From Kibdelosporangium banguiense (GTDB lineage Bacteria; Actinomycetota; Actinomycetes; Mycobacteriales; Pseudonocardiaceae), in assembly GCF_017876405.1 (NCBI RefSeq), contig NZ_JAGINW010000001.1:3981203-4045202 (forward strand): a stretch of 64,000 nucleotides of DNA, written 5' to 3'. The number at the start of each line of letters is the position of its first letter. Position 1 is the stretch's first letter. The position numbers and the translations under genes are program-made. The notes beneath the pieces were generated by a model. The model saw nothing but the letters and a program-made list of their open reading frames with translations. It was not told the origin of the DNA and did not search any database. This document shows positions 27,474-35,498 of the stretch, piece by piece.

Positions 27474-28034
27474 ATGTCTCCGAACACAGCCACCACCACC
27501 ACTTTCCTCGATTTGCTGCATGCGCAGATCCGCAACGAGTTCACCGCGTCGCAGCAGTACGTCGCACTCGCAGTCTGGTTCGACGACCAGGACCTGCCCC
27601 GGCTGGCCGCGCACTTCTACCGGCAGGCGCTGGAGGAACGCGACCACGCCATGAAGATCGTGCGGTACTTTCTGGACAAGGATCTTCCGGTGGCCATCCC
27701 CGGCACCGACGACGTCCGCAACGACTTCAAGAACGCGCACGAACTCGTGGCCCTCGCACTGCACCAGGAGCAGGAGGTCACCGAGCAGATCACCAGGCTC
27801 GCCAACGCCGCCCGCTACGAGGGGGACTACATCGGCGAGCAGTTCATGGACTGGTTCCTGCGCGAGCAGGTGGAGGAAGTCGCCCAGATGAGCCGGCTGG
27901 TGCACGTCGTGGAACGCGCAGGCGACAACCTCTTCCACGTAGAAGACTTCCTGGCCCGCGAGAGCGACAGGCTCTCGGGTCATCACGACGATGGGAACAT
28001 CGTTCCACCTACCGCCGGCGGCTCAGTCAACTGA
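27474..28034 (+). CDS. Ferritin
   Basis: ATG 27474 with GGAGGTAGGA upstream gives 186 residues; the upstream in-frame extension lacks a good ribosome site. The four-helix ferritin fold shows LHAQIRNEFTASQQYVALA, with ferroxidase-site Glu, HFYRQALEERDHAMK (the E-x-x-H iron-ligand pair) and LREQVEEVAQMSRLV. It should oxidise and store iron as a 24-subunit cytosolic cage. It is a haem-free ferritin by motif; no haem-ligand Met pattern was seen. It lies next to the cluster without evident connection. Confidence 0.92.
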   Translation: MSPNTATTTTFLDLLHAQIRNEFTASQQYVALAVWFDDQDLPRLAAHFYRQALEERDHAMKIVRYFLDKDLPVAIPGTDDVRNDFKNAHELVALALHQEQEVTEQITRLANAARYEGDYIGEQFMDWFLREQVEEVAQMSRLVHVVERAGDNLFHVEDFLARESDRLSGHHDDGNIVPPTAGGSVN

Positions 28035-28084
28035 GCGCAACACGCCGCCGGCGAGCCGGCTCATTGCCGGATCCCGTCCCAAGT

Positions 28085-28279
28085 TCAAGAGGCTCGCGGG
28101 TGGGCGGAGTGGGTGTGCCTGGCGAGTCGCACGGCCGCCTGCTCGGCGGTCGCGCCGAACACGTAGGTGCCGCATCTGCCGACCGGGCACGGCAGGGCGA
28201 GCCGGGACTCATCAGGGATTGGAAGCTGTTGCGGCGCTTCGGATCGGAATCGGAACGGCCGGGACTCGAAGGGCGTCAT
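28085..28279 (-). CDS. Small hypothetical protein with CPVGRC motif
   Basis: This 64-residue ORF has CPVGRCGTYVFGATAEQAAV and HTHSAHP, suggesting a small metal-binding or regulatory peptide. Its ATG overlaps the stop of the upstream minus-strand gene in ATGA, which supports both being real. The pair is divergent from the XRE regulator at 28713. Confidence 0.6.
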   Translation of the reverse strand: MTPFESRPFRFRSEAPQQLPIPDESRLALPCPVGRCGTYVFGATAEQAAVRLARHTHSAHPRAS

Positions 28280-28587
28280 CCGGTCCTCGGCGTCGACCGT
28301 CTGCTGTAGGCCCGTGCCCGGCGACCGTCTTGGCGGCCGGGCACGGGCTGAGGCTCGTCGCCGAGTGCGCCGGCGACAGAGCCTCGCCGGACCGCCGCCG
28401 GAACGTCACGCTGCAGGTGACCGGCAGCCCGGAGTTTGCGAATCCGCTGTTGTGACAGAGGGTGATCACGGCGGCTCCGCAGAACCGAGCGACCCGCCCA
28501 GATCACCAGTCCGGCGACCCATAAAGCGGACATCAGCGCTAGGTACCAGTCAGCGGCGAGGAGTTCCGCTAGCTCGGCTATCGTCAT
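28276..28587 (-). CDS. Small single-pass membrane protein, unknown function
   Basis: This protein has about 103 residues from ATG 28587, with GGAGG just upstream. One predicted helix (YLALMSALWVAGLVIWAG) is followed by a basic tail (RSVLRSRRDHP). It is coupled by ATGA to the next gene and divergent from the XRE-DUF397 pair, with paired palindromes between. No family is recognised. Confidence 0.55.
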   Translation of the reverse strand: MTIAELAELLAADWYLALMSALWVAGLVIWAGRSVLRSRRDHPLSQQRIRKLRAAGHLQRDVPAAVRRGSVAGALGDEPQPVPGRQDGRRARAYSRRSTPRTG

Positions 28588-28647
28588 TCCTCCACGTCTC
28601 TTTGCCCGCTGCCGTGCGATGTCGTGCGCCCTGCGCCCACCCATGAC

Positions 28648-28679
28648 GTTTCCGGAAACTATGCCATGATTCCGGAAAC
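28648..28679. promoter_or_regulatory. Tandem TTCCGGAA operators in the divergent promoter
   Basis: TTTCCGGAAA (28649-28658) and ATTCCGGAAA (28669-28678) are centred exactly 20 bp apart, about two helical turns. They lie within a direct repeat ending in ATGCC. They sit between the membrane-protein gene and the XRE gene, and are the likely autoregulatory site of that XRE protein. Confidence 0.6.
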
Positions 28680-28712
28680 ATGCCACTCTGTGTCACCCAA
28701 ATGGAGTCACTC

Positions 28713-29555
28713 ATGCCGCGTAAGAGCCCGGGAGCCAAAGCCAAGGGTCTTGGCACGGAGCTGCGGATCCTGCGTGAGCGAGCCAAGAAGAAACAGGCCG
28801 ACGCTGCTCGTGCGCTCGGTGTGTCGGTACAGGTCATCTCCCGGCTGGAGACCGGCAACCGCAACATCTCCGAGGAGGAGGTGCTGGTCCTGCTCACCGT
28901 GTACGAGGTCGCCATTGCCAGCCCGAAGCGGGAGCAGTTGTTGATGATGGCCCGCACTTTGAACGACCCAGGCTGGTGGGAACACGACATGCCGGGCTTG
29001 ACGCAGGAGTCGGCGACCCTCGCGGACTACGAGGAGCGCGCCCGCCGGATCACCAGTTGGGCGCCACTGCTCATCCCGGGCCTGCTACAGACCATGAGCT
29101 ACTCGCGGGCGTACATGCTCGATGACGGGATCGCACCATCCGAGGTCGAGGGCCGGCTGACTACGCGGCTGCGTCGGCAGCATCGCCTGACGCGGTCGGA
29201 CGTGCAGTACGTAGCGATCATCGGCGAGCCCGCACTGTCCGGCCTCGACCCTGCCCTCGCCGCCGAGCAGTATGCCTCTCTGCTGGCCGCCAGTGCCCGG
29301 CCGAACATCTCGATCCGAGTCGTGCCGATCGGCCGGCTCAAGCACGCCGGCCGGCTCGGCGGATTCCTCGCGCTCGAGCTGGAGAACGAGGAGCCGGTGG
29401 TGCACGTCGAGCTTGCGCGCTCCGGCGTGTTCCTGGACGAGCCGTCCCTGACAGGGCCGTACTTCGACACCCTGGCCGGGGTATCGGAAGTTGCGCTGAG
29501 TGAGACAGAATCGAGTCAGTGGATCTCCCACAGAAAGGGCGAGATGGAGAGCTGA
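28713..29555 (+). CDS. XRE-family regulator (WhiJ-like, DUF5753 type)
   Basis: ATG 28713 has GGAG 6 bases upstream; ATG 28680 abuts the operator repeat and is less likely. The 280-residue protein has an N-terminal helix-turn-helix (QADAARALGVSVQVISRLE). Its C-terminal part carries WAPLLIPGLLQTMSYSRAY and NISIRVVPIGRL, typical of the large actinomycete family of XRE proteins paired with DUF397 partners. Such pairs tune development and antibiotic production. The DUF397 gene follows after 2 bases. Confidence 0.88.
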   Translation: MPRKSPGAKAKGLGTELRILRERAKKKQADAARALGVSVQVISRLETGNRNISEEEVLVLLTVYEVAIASPKREQLLMMARTLNDPGWWEHDMPGLTQESATLADYEERARRITSWAPLLIPGLLQTMSYSRAYMLDDGIAPSEVEGRLTTRLRRQHRLTRSDVQYVAIIGEPALSGLDPALAAEQYASLLAASARPNISIRVVPIGRLKHAGRLGGFLALELENEEPVVHVELARSGVFLDEPSLTGPYFDTLAGVSEVALSETESSQWISHRKGEMES

Positions 29556-29557
29556 CT

Positions 29558-29740
29558 ATGGATCTATCTGGGGCAACGTGGCGCAAGTCGTCACGAAGTG
29601 GCTCGCAGTCGGACTGTGTCGAAGTTGCGATGACGGAGAATCTCGAGGCGGTCCGGGACAGCAAGAACCCGGAGAGCACGCTCACCGTGGACGTGCGCAT
29701 GCTCGTCAGAATGGTGCGTGCCGGCCGGTTTGACCGCTGA
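29558..29740 (+). CDS. DUF397 protein
   Basis: This 60-residue protein shows WRKSSRSGSQSDCVEVA and VRDSKNP, the DUF397 signature. The likely start is ATG 29558, 2 bases after the XRE stop, so the two are co-transcribed. Members act with the neighbouring XRE regulator, probably by direct binding. A strong terminator follows. Confidence 0.9.
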   Translation: MDLSGATWRKSSRSGSQSDCVEVAMTENLEAVRDSKNPESTLTVDVRMLVRMVRAGRFDR

Positions 29741-29746
29741 CACACA

Positions 29747-29783
29747 AAACGGCCCCCGGTGGTCATGACACCGGGGGCCGTTT
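29747..29783 (+). terminator. Strong hairpin terminator
   Basis: AAACGGCCCCCGGTG (29747-29761) and CACCGGGGGCCGTTT (29769-29783) form a perfect 15-bp stem with a 7-base loop 6 bases after the DUF397 stop. The A and T ends make it work in both directions. Confidence 0.92.
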
Positions 29784-30006
29784 GCCGCGCTCAGCCATGT
29801 CGGCGGAGCGCTCGGGCGTTGTCCCACCTACAAGCCCTCTTCGGGCTCGTCCGCTGCGTGCGATCCTGATCGAAATTGCTCGTAAGTATGCAGCCGCCGG
29901 TACTGTCCGGTTGTGAACTCGGGTGGCGCGGACCAGCCGGTTGCGACTACTCGCCAGAGTTCCGGCTCGCTTTGTTCTTCGGCACCGCCCGGGTGTGGCA
30001 GGTGAT

Positions 30007-30555
30007 TCACGGGTTGCAGGTGCTGGGAGTGGCTTCTTTCCTGACGAAGTCCCACGCGTTGATTCCGGTGAAGTTCACCCGGGTGAGGTGCGGCGTGGCA
30101 GGAGTGGTCGCGACGCTGTCCATCGTGACATTCGTCGCCTGCTTGACCAGTCGGATCACCGTTTGGTCGGGGATGTCCCTCGCGGTGTCGAAGGTCTGGT
30201 CGGGGATGGACAAGATGTACGAGGGACTGGCCAGTACGTATGCCTGACCTGGGTGGATCATCGTGTCTGCGGGGATCTCGGCGACCAGGCGCCGCGGGTC
30301 GGCAGCGCCGAAGGAGGCCTGCGCCTGGAGACCGCCCATCGGCACGGTGTAAACGTCGGCGCTGCGGTTGCAGATCTCGATGAATTCCTGGTTCGGCAAA
30401 CCACCGAGGCGGGTGGCGACTTCGCTGATGTACACATCGCCGGGGACGATTTTGACCGCGCTGGCTTCGTTTTGCGGTTCGGATGCGTTCGCCGTGCCGG
30501 TGAGTCCGAGAATCATCATGCCCGTCGCGAGAACCGCGGGAATTGTGCGTTTCAT
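30007..30555 (-). CDS. Secreted lamin-tail-domain-like protein 1
   Basis: ATG 30555 with GGGAGG upstream gives 182 residues. A signal peptide (MKRTIPAVLATGMMILGLTG, cleavage likely after ANA) is followed by YISEVATRLGGLPNQEFIEI, which resembles the start of a lamin-tail (LTD) beta domain, and then IHPGQAYVLAS. It is a paralogue of the protein at 30724-31350 and lacks an enzyme motif. LTD domains usually anchor or bind; the role is not known here. Confidence 0.78.
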   Translation of the reverse strand: MKRTIPAVLATGMMILGLTGTANASEPQNEASAVKIVPGDVYISEVATRLGGLPNQEFIEICNRSADVYTVPMGGLQAQASFGAADPRRLVAEIPADTMIHPGQAYVLASPSYILSIPDQTFDTARDIPDQTVIRLVKQATNVTMDSVATTPATPHLTRVNFTGINAWDFVRKEATPSTCNP

Positions 30556-30664
30556 TCTTACAACCTCCCTCGGAAGACTGGTCGGAATGGCGCCCGTTGT
30601 GCTCGTCGTAGTCGTATTGGGTACTGTGCCCGGACTGCCAACGATCCCGGTCTCGTAAAACGCG

Positions 30665-30700
30665 GTGGAGCTCGGGCCGTCGGGGTGGCCCGAGCTCCAC
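30665..30700 (-). terminator. Hairpin terminator after the second lamin-tail gene
   Basis: A 14-bp perfect stem (30665-30678 with 30687-30700) around an 8-base loop lies 24-59 bases downstream of the minus-strand gene ending at 30724. It separates the two paralogues into different transcripts. Confidence 0.8.
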
Positions 30701-30723
30701 ACGCTCTGGTTGTTACCGGTACG

Positions 30724-31350
30724 TTACCGGGTCTGGACCGGGTTGCAGAGGCCCGGGGTGGCGACCGTCTTGACGAAGTCCAACTTGTTGATTCCGGTGA
30801 AGTTCACCCGGGAGAGGGACGTCGCGCGAGGGTCGTTCGGGGTCAGCGGAGTCGCCACCGGCGGTGCCGCGAACGGCGAGGTGGCAATGGTCGCGAAGCT
30901 GTCGAACGTGATATTCGTCGCCGGGTTCACCAGCCCAATCCCGAAGAGGTCGGGGAGGTTCTTCGTGGTCTCGAAGATCTGGTCGGGAACGGTCAGGGTG
31001 TAGGTGGGGCTGGCGATCACGTACGCCTGACCTGGGTGGATCACCGTGCCGGCGGGGATCTCGACGACCAGGCCCCGCCGGTCGGCACCGCTGAAGGTGG
31101 CCTGCACCTGGATACCGCCCATCGGCACGACGAAAGGCTCGGTGGCGCGGGTGCAGATCTCGATGAACTCCTGCTCGGTGGGCAGCGGCAGGTTGTTGAG
31201 GCGGGTGGCGACTTCGCTGATGTACAGTTCGGCTGGGACGACCGTGGGCGCGATGGACTCGCCCTGTTGCCCGGATGCGTTCGCGGTGCCGGCCCCGGCG
31301 AGTCCGAGAACCGCAAATGCCGCGAGAACGGCGGTAATTGTGCGTTTCAT
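30724..31350 (-). CDS. Secreted lamin-tail-domain-like protein 2
   Basis: ATG 31350 with GAGGAG upstream gives 208 residues; an upstream in-frame extension lacks a signal sequence. The signal peptide MKRTITAVLAAFAVLGLAG is nearly the same as in the neighbour. YISEVATRLNNLPLPTEQEF, the IHPGQAYVIAS strand and the LSRVNFTGINKLDFV end repeat the neighbour's fold with a longer loop. The tandem pair arose by duplication. A XRE gene lies upstream on the same strand. Confidence 0.78.
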   Translation of the reverse strand: MKRTITAVLAAFAVLGLAGAGTANASGQQGESIAPTVVPAELYISEVATRLNNLPLPTEQEFIEICTRATEPFVVPMGGIQVQATFSGADRRGLVVEIPAGTVIHPGQAYVIASPTYTLTVPDQIFETTKNLPDLFGIGLVNPATNITFDSFATIATSPFAAPPVATPLTPNDPRATSLSRVNFTGINKLDFVKTVATPGLCNPVQTR

Positions 31351-31476
31351 TGAGGGAATCTCCTCAGAGGGTGATTTCAAGGAATAATGCACATGGTCAC
31401 CTGTGCGAGGTGCCTCGATCACGTGCTCCAGGACATCGAGGAACCCTGTGTTCGACTGTTCCACCTGGATTGTTCT

Positions 31477-31917
31477 TCAAGAAAGTGGCCATTGACGTGG
31501 CCCCGGTTTCATCGGTCTGTTATCTCGTTGGTTTTCCGCATCGTGCTGATTTCGTTCCGGTTTGTCGGGCGGGTCGGTATGCCACGGGGGCCGCTGGAGT
31601 ACAGCCGCCATCAACCGGTACTTCCTGGCCACGGTAGCCGCGTGCCGCAAGCCGGCCAGTGGTACTTGGAGCACGTGGCTCAGCCAGTACAGCCAATGAC
31701 CGGTTGGAATACGCTTGCCGCGTTCCCATCTGGATACGTCGGAACGCGTAACCGTATCACGGCCCGACGCCTCGATCAGCGCATCGGCGAGCTCGCGCTG
31801 GCTGAGTTTGTGCTTGTGCCGGGCCGACCTGATCAGCTCAGAAATTGATTCAGGTGGCTCTCTGTCATGCACGTTCAGTTTCCTGTCCCGGTGGTTTCCC
31901 GCTTGAGCTCGTTTCAT
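31477..31917 (-). CDS. XRE-family DNA-binding protein, short
   Basis: This 146-residue protein has an N-terminal helix-turn-helix (LSQRELADALIEASGRDTVT, then SDVSRWERGKRIP) and an NWLSHVLQVPL-like helix, ending in a long polar tail. It lacks the ligand-binding C-terminus of the WhiJ-like regulators. It lies 9 bases downstream of the DUF2334 gene on the same strand and may be transcribed with it. Confidence 0.8.
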   Translation of the reverse strand: MKRAQAGNHRDRKLNVHDREPPESISELIRSARHKHKLSQRELADALIEASGRDTVTRSDVSRWERGKRIPTGHWLYWLSHVLQVPLAGLRHAATVARKYRLMAAVLQRPPWHTDPPDKPERNQHDAENQRDNRPMKPGPRQWPLS

Positions 31918-31927
31918 GCCCGGACGA

Positions 31928-33703
31928 TCAGCTGCAGTTGAGTTCGGCAGGACTCACGAATGTGAAGCCCATATCCCGGATACCGGCGACTATCTCGCCG
32001 AGATGCGAGGTGCCGAGCCCTGGGTGGTAGAAGAAGCTCGCCACGCCGTCACGCACCACTGCGACACGGCGGGCGGTCGCGAGGATATGGGAGGGCAGCC
32101 GGCGGCGGTTGTCATCAGCCATTGTCAAGTCGACGTAGCCGAGTGACTCGGGTATCACCACGGACCCATAGACATCGCGTACCAGGAACGGAAAGCTCTG
32201 GCCGTAGATCCGTGAATAGTCGGGAGTACCAGAACCGCAGTCACCGTTGCGACACCATCCGGCTGCGTACTGACCATTGTCGTAGCGCGCCTCGAACCGG
32301 TCGTCCACCACCGTGTAGTCGATGGTGGAGCCGGCATAGTGCGGGAATTCGAAGATCTCTGGTACTTCCAGGCCTACCGCCCGGAACTCCCGCGCGGCCG
32401 CTCGTATCCGGTCGGTCGCCCAGGATCGCGAGTCTTCGGGCACCGGACCGACGTAGTGCAATTCACCCTTGTCGTCCATGCGCACCCGGTAGAACTCGTA
32501 GTCATCAGCACTGACGCCGTTATACGGATTGAGGGTGTCGCGGTACTGGTGGGTATAGCCGTGCATGATCAACGTGCCGCCCTTGTCCTGCATGTATCGC
32601 AACGCCGCGACGACTTTGGGTGCGTCGGCCAAGGTCCTGTCCACCGGCTTGCCATCGTGGTACACCCCGTGTGGGTCCCGGTATCGCGGATACACCGCGA
32701 CCGAGAACGGCACTCGGCGGCCGGCCAGGTAGTCCGCGATCTCGCGCAGCTGTGCGGGATTGTCGTCCGGGCCCACGTCCTCGATGCGCACGAGAGCGCG
32801 CTTGTGTTCCGGCGCGTTGGGGTCGGCGTGCCGCGCCAGCACGTCAGCGGCAGCGAGGTAGCGGTCGTCCGGTCCGGTGTACGAGAACGGCACTTCACCG
32901 AAGTAGGTCAGGTGCTTTGAGCGCACAATCCACGGGAAGCGGCTGTCATCCGATCGGACCGCCTGCGCCACTGTACGTGCCTTGTCAGCGTCCTCGATGT
33001 CGGCACGCACGATGCCCGAGGGGATCGTGGCACGGTCACGGGTGAAGTCCACGTCTCGGTAGCGGACAGTTGTCACGTCGGTCGTGTCGATGGGGCCTGG
33101 CCGCCAGCCGAACCGGGTCGCGAAGTCCCGACCACGTTCGGCGAGACGCCAGATGTTGTCGTACATCCACGCGACCGGCGTTCGGGCCTTCAGCACGTCG
33201 TCCAGGAATGCGTTCGGCAACGGTTCGTCGAAGGTGGAGCCGATGTATATCACCGAGGTGTAGTCGGACATCTCGCCCGCCCGGTACGCGCGGACGGGAT
33301 GCATGACCCACGCGCTGTTGTGGGATATGAGGTTTCCGGTCATCACGGCGTAGGACTCGCCCAGCCAGCCGTACACCCCACCCGTGTCGTACAGCACGAG
33401 CGTCCGCCGGCCGGGATCCGCTCCGGGAGCGGACGGGTAGGTCCGTACGCGCCTTGGGGTATCCGTGGCTGCCGGATTTGTCGTGGTGTCCTTGGGATCG
33501 GGCCGGGTCGAGGGTGGACGTGGAGGGGCGGGCAGGACGGGCCATTGCCAGCCGCCCGACACGCGGGCCGGCCGTGGACGATGGTGCTCCGGCGTCACGG
33601 CGCTCCCGGGCGCGCTGGGGACTGCGTTGGCCACGCCGGTGAACATGACGCACAGTGCGAGCAGGACGGCTGGTAGCCGACGAATGCAACCGCGGATTCT
33701 CAT
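31928..33703 (-). CDS. Secreted DUF2334 polysaccharide-deacetylase-like protein 1
   Basis: This 591-residue protein has a signal peptide (LPAVLLALCVMFTGVANA) and a Pro/Thr-rich linker. A middle domain begins TLVLYDTGGVYGWLGESYAV. The DUF2334 core shows RIEDVGPDDNPAQLREIADY, PFSVAVYPRYRDP and HGYTHQY. DUF2334 belongs to the NodB-like deacetylase superfamily; the D-V-G and H-G-Y-T-H motifs are its metal-site candidates. It probably acts on an extracellular polysaccharide. The next upstream gene encodes a paralogue. Confidence 0.85.
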   Translation of the reverse strand: MRIRGCIRRLPAVLLALCVMFTGVANAVPSAPGSAVTPEHHRPRPARVSGGWQWPVLPAPPRPPSTRPDPKDTTTNPAATDTPRRVRTYPSAPGADPGRRTLVLYDTGGVYGWLGESYAVMTGNLISHNSAWVMHPVRAYRAGEMSDYTSVIYIGSTFDEPLPNAFLDDVLKARTPVAWMYDNIWRLAERGRDFATRFGWRPGPIDTTDVTTVRYRDVDFTRDRATIPSGIVRADIEDADKARTVAQAVRSDDSRFPWIVRSKHLTYFGEVPFSYTGPDDRYLAAADVLARHADPNAPEHKRALVRIEDVGPDDNPAQLREIADYLAGRRVPFSVAVYPRYRDPHGVYHDGKPVDRTLADAPKVVAALRYMQDKGGTLIMHGYTHQYRDTLNPYNGVSADDYEFYRVRMDDKGELHYVGPVPEDSRSWATDRIRAAAREFRAVGLEVPEIFEFPHYAGSTIDYTVVDDRFEARYDNGQYAAGWCRNGDCGSGTPDYSRIYGQSFPFLVRDVYGSVVIPESLGYVDLTMADDNRRRLPSHILATARRVAVVRDGVASFFYHPGLGTSHLGEIVAGIRDMGFTFVSPAELNCS

Positions 33704-33791
33704 GGGTACTCCTGTGATGGTGGTGACAGCGCCAGTCGCGGTTCACCCGGTTCTATCTGTCTCGATTGGACAGTCGAGTGTGGGCATGAGG

Positions 33792-35498
33792 TCACCCCTG
33801 CCCGGCTTCGGAGACGGACACGAACCGGTAGCCGGCGGCCGTTATGCCGTCGATGATCCGATCGAGTGCCTCGGTGCCCAGATAAGGGTGGTAGAAGAAG
33901 CTCGCGATCCCGTCGTCGACCACACGAAGCGTCCGGGCGCCGGAGAGGACTCCCTCGATGTGACGATCGAGTTCGGCGGGCTCAGACCACGGCGGGATGT
34001 AGCCAAGGTTCTCCGGTACGACGACCGCACCGTATACATCACGCACGACGTACGGGAACGCCTGCGTGAATATCCCCGCCGGGTCTGCTCGCACGATGTC
34101 GCCGCACTCGGTCGAGCACCAGCCTGGAAAGTAGCTTCCCCGGTCGTACCGAACGCCGAAGGTCGCGGTCGCGGCCTGATATCCGGCGGCGGACGCCGTG
34201 TAGTGGGGGAACTCGAATGCCGCGGGATCCGGTAGTCCGACCAGAGCAAGTTCGCCAAGGGCACGGGCGAATCGCTCACTCGCCCACTGCACGGAGTCGC
34301 CAGGCACGGGTCCGAGGAGCTCGACTACCTTCTCGTCGTTCAACCGCGCTCGGTAGAACTCGTAGTCAGCGGCGCTGACCCCGTACGGGTTGGGTTCGTC
34401 GCCGAACTGGTGGGTGTACCCGTGCAGCACAATCGTTCCGCCGCGGTCGATCATGTATCGCAGCGCCCGCACCATCTCCGGGCGGTCCGCGAGCCGTCGC
34501 TCCGTCGGTACCCCTGAGTTGGCGATCCCCTTGGGATCGCGGTAGTACGGGTAGACAGCGACCGAGAAAGGCACCCCCCGATCGTGGAGACGGTCCGCGA
34601 TCTGCTTGAGCTGTTCGGGATTCGCGGACGGTCCCACGTCTTCCAGTCGCACCAACGCGCGCGCCGGCCGTGGCGGGGTCGACGGCGACAGCGTCGCCCG
34701 AATCAGGTCCGCGGCTGCGAGATACCGGTCCGTCGGACCCACATAGGCGAACGGTATCTCGACCACGTAGGTCAAGGTTCCCGAGCGCACCGCCCAAGGG
34801 GTTCGACTGCCGTCGTCGTGGACGCTCTCAGCGAGAACCCTGGCCTTCGCGGGATCCAGCAGCCGGGTACGCACAGATGTACCCGCTTGGGCGTCACGGG
34901 TCAGCCGTACTCCCTTGTAGTCCACGCCGGTGATGGCTCGCTCTGCCCAGCCGTCCGGCTGCCAGCCGGTCTTCGCCGCGTATCCGCTGTCGCCGTCGAA
35001 CAAGCGGTTGATGTCGTATCCCAGCCACAACACCGGCGTCCCGCCCGCGCGGACGTCGGCCAAGAACGCGTCCGGAAGCGGGCCGCCATCTATGAGACCT
35101 ACGTAGACGACTGCCGAGAACCCCGTCATGTCACCCGGCTGGTACTTCTCGGCCTGACGCAGTTCGAAAGCGCTGCTGTGCGAGACGAGATTGGCGGCTT
35201 GTGTCCCATAGCCCTCGCCGCTGGCGGCCGATGGCGTGACCGGGCCGGGAGCGGAGCTGTTGTACAGCACGAGTGTTCGGCTGCCCTCCGGGGCACCAGG
35301 AGCCGGATCGCCCGGCTTGCCCGCGAGCGATGCCGAGGGCACGGAACCCCATTTCGGTTCGGCAGGCAGCAACACCGGTGCCGGCGCCGAGGTCGGGGCC
35401 AGCAGAACACCGATGACTGCCAGCACGCACAACAACAACCGCAGCCACGCGGGCGTCCATAGACTGGTCGGTAGAGTGGTGGTCGATGAGCGCATCAT
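33792..35498 (-). CDS. Secreted/membrane-anchored DUF2334 protein 2
   Basis: ATG 35498 overlaps the stop of the epimerase gene in ATGA. The 568-residue protein has an N-terminal hydrophobic helix (LRLLLCVLAVIGVLLAP). It shares TLVLYN, RLEDVGPSANPEQLKQIADR, PFSVAVYPYYRDP and HGYTHQF with its neighbour. Coupling to a UDP-GlcNAc 2-epimerase and proximity to a family 2 glycosyltransferase point to making or trimming an amino-sugar surface polymer. Confidence 0.86.
   Translation of the reverse strand: MMRSSTTTLPTSLWTPAWLRLLLCVLAVIGVLLAPTSAPAPVLLPAEPKWGSVPSASLAGKPGDPAPGAPEGSRTLVLYNSSAPGPVTPSAASGEGYGTQAANLVSHSSAFELRQAEKYQPGDMTGFSAVVYVGLIDGGPLPDAFLADVRAGGTPVLWLGYDINRLFDGDSGYAAKTGWQPDGWAERAITGVDYKGVRLTRDAQAGTSVRTRLLDPAKARVLAESVHDDGSRTPWAVRSGTLTYVVEIPFAYVGPTDRYLAAADLIRATLSPSTPPRPARALVRLEDVGPSANPEQLKQIADRLHDRGVPFSVAVYPYYRDPKGIANSGVPTERRLADRPEMVRALRYMIDRGGTIVLHGYTHQFGDEPNPYGVSAADYEFYRARLNDEKVVELLGPVPGDSVQWASERFARALGELALVGLPDPAAFEFPHYTASAAGYQAATATFGVRYDRGSYFPGWCSTECGDIVRADPAGIFTQAFPYVVRDVYGAVVVPENLGYIPPWSEPAELDRHIEGVLSGARTLRVVDDGIASFFYHPYLGTEALDRIIDGITAAGYRFVSVSEAGQG

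Noticed and set aside
29923..31353. 476-residue plus-strand frame over the lamin-tail genes
   Set aside because: The opposite strand has two genes with signal peptides, ribosome sites and a terminator between.
33465..34235. Plus-strand frame across the two DUF2334 genes
   Set aside because: Antisense to conserved motifs of both paralogues and spans their intergenic gap without a start site.
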